NCBI RefSeq assembly: GCF_000482705.1
Contig: NZ_KI519475.1
Span: 74,550 to 138,549, forward strand
Direction of reading: 5' to 3'
Origin: Glycomyces arizonensis DSM 44726
GTDB lineage: Bacteria; Actinomycetota; Actinomycetes; Mycobacteriales; Micromonosporaceae
Length of the DNA: 64,000 nucleotides
Shown here: positions 29,910-38,907 of the stretch, one piece after another
How positions within the stretch are numbered: the stretch's first letter is position 1
Layout: each line of letters opens with the position of its first letter
Notes under the pieces: model-generated
What the model saw: the letters and a program-made list of their open reading frames with translations, nothing else
Told to the model about the DNA's origin: nothing
Databases searched by the model: none
Position numbers and translations under genes: made by a program

Positions 29910-29973
29910 CGCGGGAGTTGCTGGCCGCACTCCCGCGACGAGGGCGGGGCCGCCCGGCCCAAGGCGGCCCCGC
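29910..29973 (+). promoter_or_regulatory. two consecutive hairpins between the 536-residue gene and the CdtB-like gene
   Basis: Hairpin 1: CGCGGGAGT (29910-29918) with ACTCCCGCG (29929-29937). Hairpin 2: GCGGGGCCGCC (29944-29954) with GGCGGCCCCGC (29963-29973). Neither is followed by a T tract. They may act as partial terminators or RNA-stability elements that lower expression of the downstream gene. A separate promoter for the downstream gene is not evident. Confidence 0.5.
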
Positions 29974-30003
29974 TCGGACGAACCTCTCGAAAGGAGCCAA
30001 TCG

Positions 30004-30669
30004 ATGGAAATCATCACATGGAACATGCAGGGAGCGAAGGCATCGACCGAGGCGGCGTGGAACACGGGAGTCGCCCCGCTCGTGCCGGAACGCTCGGAAG
30101 TCGTCTGCTGCCTGCAGGAATGCGGATCCGTCCCGGCGTCCGCGACCCTGGTCGACGCGAACGGCCAAGGCGTCAAGCGCTACCGCTGGGGCGGAACGAC
30201 GAGGAAGCCGGGCCGCTGGATCGTCTGGTACGAGTCGGACGAGGGAGGCGGGCGCTGCAATCTCGCCATCGTCTCCCCTCCGGACCTCGAACCGCGGACT
30301 CCCATGCTCGTGGAGGCGGCGGACGAGCCCCGGAAGCGGCCCGCGCTCGGCGCCCACTTCGATGGGACCGCGGTCTTCAGCATCCACGCCATCAGCCCCA
30401 ACGGGCCCGATGCGCGCGGGCTGCTGGAGGCGGTGTCCAAGGCGGTGCCGAGCGGAACGCCATGGGTGGTGGCGGGCGACTTCAACCGCGAACCGGGCAT
30501 CGACGGGTACCACTGCCACGGGCCCGCTGAGGCGACGTACAACGCCAACACCAAGGCGACCAAGAAGCTCGACTGGTGCGTGACCTCCGCATCGCACCCG
30601 CATCTGCAAGGGACGGTGATGAAGGAGATCCAGCGATCCGACCACTACCCGGTCGCCTATGCCATGTAG
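30004..30669 (+). CDS. CdtB-like DNase I-family nuclease toxin
   Basis: A 221-residue protein of the endonuclease/exonuclease/phosphatase fold, closest in pattern to the B subunit of cytolethal distending toxin. The opening TWNMQGAKASTEAAWN mirrors CdtB (TWNLQGSSAATESKWN as I recall it), followed by CLQECGSVPASA, a CdtB-like CNLAIVS strand and RPALGAHF. Every catalytic position is kept: Asn7, Glu39, His128 (FSIHAI), Asp159 and Asn161 (AGDFNREP), Asp190 (KKLDW) and Asp213-His214 (RSDHYPV). It lacks a signal peptide and the N-terminal leader of Gram-negative CdtB (about 270 residues), so export is unexplained. AAAGGAG precedes ATG 30004. Known CdtB nicks host DNA and causes cell-cycle arrest; here that activity is inferred. 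Confidence 0.85.
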   Translation: MEIITWNMQGAKASTEAAWNTGVAPLVPERSEVVCCLQECGSVPASATLVDANGQGVKRYRWGGTTRKPGRWIVWYESDEGGGRCNLAIVSPPDLEPRTPMLVEAADEPRKRPALGAHFDGTAVFSIHAISPNGPDARGLLEAVSKAVPSGTPWVVAGDFNREPGIDGYHCHGPAEATYNANTKATKKLDWCVTSASHPHLQGTVMKEIQRSDHYPVAYAM

Positions 30670-30687
30670 CGACAGGGACGGAAAGGA

Positions 30688-30717
30688 CGGGCCGGGGAGG
30701 GGCGCCTCCCCGGCCCG
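30688..30717 (+). terminator. terminator of the CdtB-like locus
   Basis: CGGGCCGGGGAGG (30688-30700) pairs perfectly with 30705-30717 around the loop GGCG, 19 bases after the stop codon. Confidence 0.8.
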
Positions 30718-30724
30718 ATCCGTA

Positions 30725-30730
30725 TACGCT
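30725..30730 (+). promoter_or_regulatory. candidate -10 of the DUF1905 gene (leaderless)
   Basis: TACGCT is followed by six bases (CGGGCC) and the ATG at 30737, with no Shine-Dalgarno sequence. Confidence 0.45.
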
Positions 30731-30736
30731 CGGGCC

Positions 30737-31024
30737 ATGGAACTCGCGTTCAGCGGCGAGGTCTGGTTCTGGAGGGGCCCGGCGCCGTGGTACTTCGTCT
30801 CGGTGCCCGAGGCCGCCTGCCGCGAACTGGAGGCGGCCTCCGATGTCGTCAGCTACGGCTGGGGCATGGTCCCGGTGACGGCGCACCTCGGACCGACCTC
30901 CTGGAAGACCTCGCTGTGGCCCAAGGACGGCGGCTACATCGTCCCGCTCAAGGCCGCCGTCCGCAAGGCCGAGGACGTCGAGGAGGGCGACACCGTCGAA
31001 GTCCGCCTGACCGTCGACCTGTAG
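30737..31024 (+). CDS. DUF1905 family protein
   Basis: A 95-residue soluble protein matching the DUF1905 beta-barrel pattern: FSGEVWFWRGPAPWYFVSVPE, then YGWGMVPVTAHLGPTSWKTSLWPKDGGYIVPLK and a C-terminal GDTVEVRLTVDL. I split these motifs for reading; they run in this order from residue 4 to the end. Function is unknown; related domains are fused to YdeI/OmpD-like proteins. It forms its own short transcription unit between two terminators and is convergent with leuA. Confidence 0.82.
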   Translation: MELAFSGEVWFWRGPAPWYFVSVPEAACRELEAASDVVSYGWGMVPVTAHLGPTSWKTSLWPKDGGYIVPLKAAVRKAEDVEEGDTVEVRLTVDL

Positions 31025-31033
31025 AGGCGCGAA

Positions 31034-31065
31034 GCGGGGCCGCGGGCGTCCGCCCGCGGCCCCGC
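31034..31065. terminator. bidirectional terminator between DUF1905 gene and leuA
   Basis: GCGGGGCCGCGGGCG (31034-31048) pairs perfectly with 31051-31065 across a two-base loop. It can serve both convergent genes. Confidence 0.8.
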
Positions 31066-31080
31066 CGCATGCCTTTCGCG

Positions 31081-32811
<1,731 letters not shown>

Positions 32812-32836
32812 TCATTGCCAGCCGGCATGCGAGAAC

Positions 32837-32874
32837 CCGCGGCGAGGGAGCCGACCTAGTTGGCCCCGCCGCGG
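32837..32874 (-). promoter_or_regulatory. attenuator-like hairpin in the leuA leader
   Basis: CCGCGGCG (minus strand, 32874-32867) pairs with CGCCGCGG (32844-32837). The upstream arm overlaps the CRGG codons of the leader peptide and the peptide stop codon lies in the loop, so a ribosome paused on the Leu codons or at the stop would change the fold. Several alternative GC-rich pairings exist, so the mechanism is not fixed by inspection. Confidence 0.5.
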
Positions 32875-32900
32875 CAGCTAAGGAGCATCGAATACCGCAT
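32856..32900 (-). CDS. leuA leader peptide
   Basis: A 14-codon frame reading MRYSMLLSCRGGAN, with two adjacent leucine codons and a CRGG motif. It ends 68 bases before leuA. Position after a promoter-like TAGGCT, overlap with a strong hairpin and the Leu codons support a regulatory role. Leader peptides before leuA are described for actinobacteria; this call is from pattern only. An internal ATG at the fifth codon would give MLLSCRGGAN. Confidence 0.6.
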   Translation of the reverse strand: MRYSMLLSCRGGAN

Positions 32901-32911
32901 GATTGCCGCCG

Positions 32912-32940
32912 AGCCTACACCCGGCGGGCACCGGCGTCGA
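32912..32940 (-). promoter_or_regulatory. promoter of the leuA leader
   Basis: On the minus strand TCGACG (32940-32935) and TAGGCT (32917-32912) are 17 bases apart. The leader peptide ATG begins 11 bases after the -10. Confidence 0.5.
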
Positions 32941-32965
32941 TGCCGCGTCCGGCGATTGGGACGCT

Positions 32966-33544
32966 TCAGCCGCCGATGACCAGCTCGTCGATCGACAGCC
33001 GGGCGCGCGGCTTGCGGTCGGGGCCCGCGACGCTCTCGGCCAGCAGCGCCGGATCTCCGGCGACGCCGATGGCGGCCACCGAGGTCGGCTTGAGCTCCGA
33101 AGGAAGGTCGAACTCGCCGCTGATGGCGTCGGCGTCGAAGCCGCCCATCTGCCGGACCGTCAGGCCCTCGGCGGCGGCCTGGAACGTCAGGTGCGCCATG
33201 GACTGCCCCAGGTCGTAGGCGGCGTGGGACAGCGGCCCCTTCGCGTTGGCCTCCACGCGCACGGCGACCAGCAACGCCGCGGCGTGCTGCGCCCATTCGG
33301 CGTTGCCGGTGTCGAGGCAGTCGAGCACCCGCTTGAACTCGGGGGTGTCGCGCCTGGCGACGATGAACCGCCACGGCTGCGTGTTGCCCGCCGAGGGCGC
33401 CCAGCGGGCGGCCTCCAGGAGCGCGGCGATCTGCTCGTCGCTCAGCTCGAAGTCGGCCTCGAAGGCGCGGGTCGAGTGGCGGGACGCCAGCAGCGGGTGG
33501 ATCGGCACGGAGGTCTCGGCGTGCCGGTCGATCGGTCCGTTCAT
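32966..33544 (-). CDS. nitroreductase family flavoprotein
   Basis: A 192-residue protein of the FMN-dependent nitroreductase fold. Typical segments are SRHSTRAFEADFELSDEQIAALLEAARWAPSAGNTQPW (residues about 21-58, read in parts: SRHSTRAF, ARWAPSAGNTQPW) and AEGLTVRQMGGF near 126. Members reduce nitro groups, quinones or related substrates with NAD(P)H. Length is normal for the smaller class. AGGTGA lies six bases before the ATG at 33544. It stands alone upstream of the leuA leader on the same strand, whose promoter begins 26 bases before the stop of this gene; no functional link is evident. Confidence 0.85.
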   Translation of the reverse strand: MNGPIDRHAETSVPIHPLLASRHSTRAFEADFELSDEQIAALLEAARWAPSAGNTQPWRFIVARRDTPEFKRVLDCLDTGNAEWAQHAAALLVAVRVEANAKGPLSHAAYDLGQSMAHLTFQAAAEGLTVRQMGGFDADAISGEFDLPSELKPTSVAAIGVAGDPALLAESVAGPDRKPRARLSIDELVIGG

Positions 33545-33658
33545 GCGTTATCACCTGGATGGTGTGTACGGTGCCGCGCCGACGTGCGCGGCAGTGGCGG
33601 TTGGCCAGTCTTCATGGTGCCACGGCGGGCCCCCGATCCGGGGCGAGTGTCGTCTTCC

Positions 33659-34411
33659 TTACTCACCGTCGCTCGCCGCGGGCGAGGGCGACCCCGACGG
33701 CGATGCCGTCGCGGACGGCGTCTCCTCGGGCTGCTCGGGCGCCTCGTGGACCACCGGCTCGCCCTCCTCCACGATCACCCCGGGCAGCTCCACCGTCGCC
33801 GCGGCCGCCTGCGGCTCGCCTTCGAGCGTGAGCGTCCCGAAGCCGTCGGCCGACACCGACAGGACCGTCCCGGCCTCGTCCAGGCACCACTCGCCCGGCG
33901 GGAGCGGCGTGTCCACCACCACGGTGTTCGGCTCCAGCTCGAAGCAGTCGCCGTCCCGGCTCACCGCGAACGGCATGCGCCGGTCCAGCAGCAGCGGCAG
34001 CCACTCGACGAACGGCCGCTGCACCTGCGGGTCGTAGTCCTCGGGGATCTCGCCGGTGATCCCCGCCAGCTTCACGCACCGCTGGTCGGCGCACTGGAAG
34101 AACCCGCCGGTCGTCCACGCCACCGACACGTCGGCCGCCCCGCCGAGCCCCCATCCGGGGACGTCGACGCGCCACGTGCCGTCCTCGGCCGCCCACACCG
34201 TGACCGCCGATCCCTCAGACCACTCGTACTCGGCGGTGAACGACGTGTCGAGCGCCTTGGACACCCGCCCGATCAGCGCCACCCGCGCGCCCGCGGCCCG
34301 CGGCTCCGGATCGGGCTCGTTCACCGCCGTCGCCGTCCCGCAGCCCGCCAGCAATGTGATTGCGGCCACTGCTGTGACCGTTCTGATTTTCAGGGAGTAT
34401 CGCCATGCCAC
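33659..34411 (-). CDS. lipoprotein of unknown function
   Basis: A 250-residue lipoprotein. The signal peptide (about 1-23) ends in the lipobox LLAGC. The body (about 45-200) resembles actinobacterial lipoproteins that fold like LolA/LppX (a long curved sheet with [18 protein letters not shown] and [10 protein letters not shown]), but the match is weak. It has two cysteines in the outer part ([10 protein letters not shown]). The C-terminal 40 residues are Pro/Glu/Ser-rich and disordered. The GTG start at 34411 lies six bases after CACAAT, a possible leaderless -10. It is divergent from ask. Confidence 0.75.
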   Translation of the reverse strand: MAWRYSLKIRTVTAVAAITLLAGCGTATAVNEPDPEPRAAGARVALIGRVSKALDTSFTAEYEWSEGSAVTVWAAEDGTWRVDVPGWGLGGAADVSVAWTTGGFFQCADQRCVKLAGITGEIPEDYDPQVQRPFVEWLPLLLDRRMPFAVSRDGDCFELEPNTVVVDTPLPPGEWCLDEAGTVLSVSADGFGTLTLEGEPQAAAATVELPGVIVEEGEPVVHEAPEQPEETPSATASPSGSPSPAASDGE

Positions 34412-34539
34412 AGCGCGATTGTGCGTCCCGAGACCCGGAACGACCTGGCGCCACGCCGCAGGTCGCGGCTAAGGTGAGGTGGCTGCCTGCTCGCAGGCAG
34501 ACGACAGCACCCGAGACAACAGGTATTGAGGTGAATCCC

Positions 34540-35805
34540 GTGGCGCTGGTCGTACAGAAATACGGCGGATCATCGGTGGAGAACCCGGAGCGCGTCAAGC
34601 GCGTGGCCGAGCGGATAGTCGACACGCGAAAGCGCGGGGACGACGTCGTCGTCGTCGTGTCGGCGATGGGCGACACCACCGACGAGTTGCTCGAGATGGC
34701 CGCGCAGGTCTCGCCGGTGCCCGAGCCGCGCGAACTCGACATGCTCGTGACCGCGGGCGAGCGGATCTCCATGGCCCTGCTCGCCATGGCCATCAACAAC
34801 CTGGGCTTCCAGGCCCGATCGTTCACCGGCTCGCAGGCCGGGATGCTCACCACCGCCGCCCACGGCGAGGCGCGCATCATCGACGTCACGCCCGGCCGCA
34901 TCCGCTCCTCGCTCGACGAGGGCTTCATCACGATCGTCGCCGGCTTCCAGGGCGTCAGCCAGGACACCAAGGACATCACCACGCTCGGCCGCGGCGGCTC
35001 GGACACGACCGCGGTCGCCCTCGCGGCGGCGCTCGGCGCCGACGTGTGCGAGATCTACTCCGACGTCGACGGCGTCTACTCCGCCGACCCGCGCATCGTG
35101 CCCAACGCCAAGCGCCTGGAGACGATCACCTTCGAGGAGATGCTGGAGATGGCCGCCTCGGGCGCCAAGATCCTGCACCTGCGCAGCGTGGAGTACGCCC
35201 GCCGCTACGGCATCCCGCTGCACGTCCGCTCGTCGTACTCGACCAAGACCGGCACGATCGTGTCGGGTTACATGGAGGACCTGCCCGTGGAGCAAGCACT
35301 CATCAGCGGCGTCGCGCACGACGACTCCGAAGCGAAGATCACCGTCACGCGCGTGCCCGACAAGCCCGGCGCGGCCGCCTCGATCTTCCACATCATCGCC
35401 GACGCCGAGATCGACATCGACATGATCGTGCAGAACGTGTCGACGACCGGCAACGGCCACACCGACATCTCGTTCACGCTCCCGAAGGACTCCGGGCGCA
35501 AGGCCACCGAGGCGCTCAAGAAGCACCAGGAGGCCGTCGGCTTCGAGAAGCTCATCTACGACGAGCACATCGGCAAGATCTCCCTGGTCGGCGCCGGAAT
35601 GCGCTCGCACCCGGGCGTCACGGCGAACTTCTGCGAGGCCCTGGCCGACGCCGGGGTCAACATCGAGATCATCTCCACCTCCGAGATCCGCATCTCGGTG
35701 GTGTGCCGCGACACCGACCTGGCCGCCGCCGTGCGCGCCGTCCACGACAGGTTCGAGCTCGGCGGCTCCGAGACCGCCGTCGTCTACGCGGGAACGGGGC
35801 GATAG
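34540..35805 (+). CDS. ask: aspartate kinase
   Basis: A 421-residue enzyme phosphorylating aspartate, entry step to lysine, methionine, threonine and diaminopimelate. The start at GTG 34540 gives [20 protein letters not shown], identical in form to mycobacterial Ask, and GAGGTG lies upstream; a longer frame is clearly non-coding. The kinase domain spans about 1-245 ([32 protein letters not shown]) and two ACT domains follow (about 265-335 and 345-415). An in-frame ATG at 35272 ([17 protein letters not shown]) matches where the separate beta subunit begins in related actinobacteria, so the gene may encode two overlapping subunits. asd follows after three bases. Confidence 0.96.
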   Translation: MALVVQKYGGSSVENPERVKRVAERIVDTRKRGDDVVVVVSAMGDTTDELLEMAAQVSPVPEPRELDMLVTAGERISMALLAMAINNLGFQARSFTGSQAGMLTTAAHGEARIIDVTPGRIRSSLDEGFITIVAGFQGVSQDTKDITTLGRGGSDTTAVALAAALGADVCEIYSDVDGVYSADPRIVPNAKRLETITFEEMLEMAASGAKILHLRSVEYARRYGIPLHVRSSYSTKTGTIVSGYMEDLPVEQALISGVAHDDSEAKITVTRVPDKPGAAASIFHIIADAEIDIDMIVQNVSTTGNGHTDISFTLPKDSGRKATEALKKHQEAVGFEKLIYDEHIGKISLVGAGMRSHPGVTANFCEALADAGVNIEIISTSEIRISVVCRDTDLAAAVRAVHDRFELGGSETAVVYAGTGR

Positions 35806-35808
35806 CGC

Positions 35809-36873
35809 ATGGACCGCAAACTCAACGTGGCGATCGTGGGGGCCACCGGCGTCGTCGGCTCGATCATGCGGCGGCTCATCGCCGCCGAACGCGGCAACTG
35901 GGGCGAGATCCGCCTCATCGCCTCGGCGCGGTCGGCGGGGAAGCGCCTGCCGGTCGGCGACGAGACCCTCGAAGTCCAGGCCATCGGTGAAGACGCCTTC
36001 GACGGGATCGACATCGCCCACTTCGACCTGCCCGACGAGGTCAGCGCCGAATGGGTGCCCGTGGCCGCCGCCAAGGGCGTGGTCGTCATCGACAAGTCGG
36101 GGCACTTCCGCATGGACCCCGAGGTGCCGCTGGTGTGCCGCGAGGCCAACCCCGAGGCGGCGCGCGAGCGCCCCAAGGGCATCATCGCGAACGCGAACTG
36201 CACCACGCTCGCGCTCATCCCGACGCTCGCGGCGCTGAACGAGGCGTTCGGCCTGGTGTCGATGTCCGTGGCGTCCTACCAGGCCGCCTCCGGCTCGGGC
36301 AAGGAGGGCCTGGAGGCCCTGTACGACCAGATTGCGAAGATCGCGAGCGTCGATCGGATCGGCACCGAGACCGGCGACGTGCGCGCGGTCCTCGGCGAGG
36401 ACTTCGACGCGCCGTTCGGCGCGCCGCTGGCGCTCAACGTCGTCCCGAAGGTCGGCGGCTGGAAGGACGGCGGCTGGACCTCCGAGGAGCTCAAGGTCCG
36501 AGGCGAGTCGCGCAAGATCCTCGGCCTGCCCGACCTCAAGGTCGCCTCGACGTGCGTGCGCGTGCCGGTGGCCGTGGGCCACTCGCAGGCCGTCCACGCC
36601 ACCTTCGCGCGGGAGGTCACGGTCGAGGAGGCCCACCGCGTCCTCGCCGCCGCGCCCGGCGTCGACGTCGTCGACGACCCGGCGAACAGCGTCTACCCAA
36701 TGCCGATCGACGGCGTCGGCAAGCCCGGCACCCAGGTCGGGCGCGTGCGCCAGTCGATCGACTTCCCGAACTCCCTGGAGTTCTTCGTCGTGGGCGACAA
36801 CCTCATGAAGGGCGCGGCGCTCAACTCGATCGAGACGGCCGACCTCGTCCGCCGCGAACTCGAAGCCCAATAG
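35809..36873 (+). CDS. asd: aspartate-semialdehyde dehydrogenase
   Basis: A 354-residue NADPH-dependent enzyme that reduces aspartyl phosphate to the semialdehyde. The Rossmann motif IVGATGVVGS is at residues 9-18. The catalytic cysteine lies in IIANANCTTLALIP near residue 130, the general base His in VPVAVGHSQAVH near 255. It lies three bases after ask and is surely cotranscribed. The gene is followed by an AT-rich palindrome and a terminator hairpin. Confidence 0.96.
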   Translation: MDRKLNVAIVGATGVVGSIMRRLIAAERGNWGEIRLIASARSAGKRLPVGDETLEVQAIGEDAFDGIDIAHFDLPDEVSAEWVPVAAAKGVVVIDKSGHFRMDPEVPLVCREANPEAARERPKGIIANANCTTLALIPTLAALNEAFGLVSMSVASYQAASGSGKEGLEALYDQIAKIASVDRIGTETGDVRAVLGEDFDAPFGAPLALNVVPKVGGWKDGGWTSEELKVRGESRKILGLPDLKVASTCVRVPVAVGHSQAVHATFAREVTVEEAHRVLAAAPGVDVVDDPANSVYPMPIDGVGKPGTQVGRVRQSIDFPNSLEFFVVGDNLMKGAALNSIETADLVRRELEAQ

Positions 36874-36923
36874 CCTATAAAATATAAGATATAAATTATA
36901 TGTTATAACATATAGAGTATAGG
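36874..36923. repeat. AT-rich imperfect palindrome
   Basis: Fifty bases with almost no G or C, starting CCTATA and ending TATAGG, begin right at the asd stop. Such a tract is striking in this GC-rich DNA. It contains TATAGGATA (36918-36926), the reverse complement of TATCCTATA found in the two palindromes at 63.4 and 63.55 kb. Role unknown; it could be a protein-binding site, or the AT part of a termination zone. Confidence 0.6.
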
Positions 36924-36934
36924 ATACAGCATCA

Positions 36935-36960
36935 CGGCCCGGGGCGTGCGCCCCGGGCCG
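36935..36960. terminator. terminator between asd and the convergent ABC-2 permease gene
   Basis: CGGCCCGGGGCG (36935-36946) pairs perfectly with 36949-36960 across a two-base loop, then TTTCG. Confidence 0.75.
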
Positions 36961-36978
36961 TTTCGCATTCGGCTTCGC

Positions 36979-37773
36979 TCAGGCGTCGCGCTTCTTGAAC
37001 AGGTACCAGGCCACGCCGAGGATGATCGCGGCGAAGACCGCGAACACGCCGCCCGCCGCCCAGCGGCTGAACAGGTCGAAGTCCACCACCGGCTCACCCT
37101 CGAACGTCGAAGTGGACATCAGCTGCGCCCCGGCCGAGAACGGCAGGAACTTCACCACCGGTACCAGCCAGTCCAGCGCCGGGACCATCGCCAGCCCCGA
37201 GATCAGGCCCTCCAGGATCAGCGGCACCAGGAAGATGACCACCAGCGCCAAGGGAACACCGCGGAACAGCAGCCCCAATCCGAGTCCGACGAGCGTGTAG
37301 ATCAGCGTGTACACCACGTAACCGGGCAGCGCCTGGTTGAGCGGGTCGTCGAGCAGCCCCGGGGCCTCGCCCCAGAACACGAAGACGATGCCGAGGTTGA
37401 TCAGCAACGACACGACCGTCGCCACCACCGCCGTCGCCGAGACCACCAAGACCTTGGCGAGGATCAGCCGCGACCGCTGCGGCAGCGCCGTCAGCGTCGG
37501 CTGGATGGTGCCGTGCCGCCACTCGTGCCCAGTGGCGAAGATCCCGATAATGGCCATGCACACCGCCATGAAGGGGATCCCGAACGCCGCGCCGCCGTTG
37601 AGCGCGAAGGCCAGCATCTCGTCCATCGGGGCCTCTTCGCCGCCCACCACGTTGACCACCAGCGTGATGAGCACCGCGATCAGCGCCGAGGCCACCAGCC
37701 CCACCCCGAGCAGCCAGTAGGTGGACCGCAGCGTCCGCAGACGCATCCATTCGAACCGCAGAGCGTCACTCAT
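36979..37773 (-). CDS. ABC-2 type exporter permease
   Basis: A 264-residue membrane protein with about six helices (first about 21-42, LLGVGLVASALIAVLITLVV; later FIPFMAVCMAIIGIFATGHEW and VLVVSATAVVATVVSLLIN read in parts). The EWRHGTIQPTLTALPQRSR segment after helix 2 is typical of ABC-2 permeases, as is the final short basic tail KKRDA. It overlaps the upstream ATPase gene by eight bases, so they form one exporter. The substrate is unknown; such two-gene units often export antibiotics or peptides. Confidence 0.88.
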   Translation of the reverse strand: MSDALRFEWMRLRTLRSTYWLLGVGLVASALIAVLITLVVNVVGGEEAPMDEMLAFALNGGAAFGIPFMAVCMAIIGIFATGHEWRHGTIQPTLTALPQRSRLILAKVLVVSATAVVATVVSLLINLGIVFVFWGEAPGLLDDPLNQALPGYVVYTLIYTLVGLGLGLLFRGVPLALVVIFLVPLILEGLISGLAMVPALDWLVPVVKFLPFSAGAQLMSTSTFEGEPVVDFDLFSRWAAGGVFAVFAAIILGVAWYLFKKRDA

Positions 37774-38710
37774 CGGCGGTACCGCCTTCCTGGGCGATGG
37801 GCTGGACCGGCTCCTGGGCCACGAACTGCTCCGAGGATCCGGTGGCGGACATGAACGCCTCCTCCAGGGAGGCGCTGCGCGAGGACAGCTCGTGCAGCTC
37901 GACCCCTTCGGTGAAGGCCAGGTGCCCGACCTTGTCGAGCTCGAGATCGGAGACGACCAGCTCGCCGGTCGGCCCGGCGGCGACCGACGCCCCCGCCGCC
38001 TCCAAGGCCGCCGAGAGCCCGGCCACCTCGGGGCCGCGGACGACCACCGTCGACTGCGTGAACTCGCGGACGAACGTCGCCACGTCGCCGTTGAAGATCA
38101 TCGTGCCCCTGCCGATGACGACCAGCTCGTCGGCCATCAGCTGCATCTCCGAGAGCAGGTGGCTGGAGACGAAGATCGTGCGGCCCTCGGACGCGAGCCG
38201 CTTGAGGACGTCACGCATCCAGTGGATGCCATGCGGGTCCAAGCCGTTGGTCGGCTCGTCCAGCAGCAGGATCTTCGGGTCGCCAAGCAGCGCCTGCGCC
38301 AGGCCCAGCCGCTGGGCCATGCCCAGCGAATAGCCCTTCGGCTTCTTGCGCCTGACCTCGCCGAGGCCCACGAACTCCATGACCTCGTCGACCCGCGCAT
38401 CGGAGATGCGGTTCGCGGCCGCGAGCATCCGCAGGTGGTTGCGCGCGCTGCGCGTGGGGTGGAACGGCTTCGCCTCCAGCAGCGCCCCCACCTCGTTCAT
38501 GGGGCGGCGGATCGAGTCGAACGCCTGGCCGTCGAACAGCGTCTCGCCCCCGCCGTAGTCGAGGCCGAGCATCAGCCGCATCGTGGTCGACTTCCCCGAC
38601 CCGTTGGGGCCGAGGAAACCGGTGACCACACCGGGCTTGACGTCGAACGAGAGATGGTCTACCGCCACAGTGTTCCGGTACCGCTTGTACAGACCCTTCG
38701 CGGTGATCAT
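37766..38710 (-). CDS. ABC exporter ATPase (DrrA/BcrA type)
   Basis: A 314-residue ATPase with Walker A GPNGSGKST near residue 36, signature YSLGMAQRLGLAQALL near 131, Walker B ILLLDEPTNGLD near 152 and the switch in FVSSHLLSEM. Residues about 220-300 form the C-terminal extension common in drug-export ATPases. TTGGAG lies before ATG 38710. It is the first gene of the pair and is divergent from cysS. Confidence 0.92.
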   Translation of the reverse strand: MITAKGLYKRYRNTVAVDHLSFDVKPGVVTGFLGPNGSGKSTTMRLMLGLDYGGGETLFDGQAFDSIRRPMNEVGALLEAKPFHPTRSARNHLRMLAAANRISDARVDEVMEFVGLGEVRRKKPKGYSLGMAQRLGLAQALLGDPKILLLDEPTNGLDPHGIHWMRDVLKRLASEGRTIFVSSHLLSEMQLMADELVVIGRGTMIFNGDVATFVREFTQSTVVVRGPEVAGLSAALEAAGASVAAGPTGELVVSDLELDKVGHLAFTEGVELHELSSRSASLEEAFMSATGSSEQFVAQEPVQPIAQEGGTADE

Positions 38711-38895
38711 GGAGCTCCAATCTCGGGCAGGGGCCTTGGGGACGCGGCCAGTCTATGAGAGCGCGCCAGGCGCCGCATGACCGCGCAGAAGGAAATCGGC
38801 CTCCTGCTCAAGGAGGAGACCGGCGCCGGGCGCGTGGTACCGCCGTACCCCCTGACACGCCTCCGGACGGGCGCCGGAGCCACCGGCCCGACCGT

Positions 38896-38901
38896 TAAAC
38901 T
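38896..38901 (+). promoter_or_regulatory. candidate -10 of cysS (leaderless)
   Basis: TAAACT is followed by six bases and GTG 38908. No Shine-Dalgarno sequence and no clear -35. Confidence 0.5.
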
Positions 38902-38907
38902 TGCCGA

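Noticed and set aside
28257..30176. 639-codon minus-strand frame across the CdtB-like locus
   Set aside because: The plus-strand genes have ribosome sites, catalytic motifs and terminator; the minus frame has none.
28293..30669. Complete CdtABC toxin operon
   Set aside because: Only the B-type nuclease is present. The 536-residue protein shows no ricin-type QxW repeats such as CdtA and CdtC carry.
32901..33554. Frame running from the nitroreductase region into the leuA leader peptide
   Set aside because: The upstream part is a shadow of the nitroreductase gene; only the final 14 codons have support as a leader peptide.
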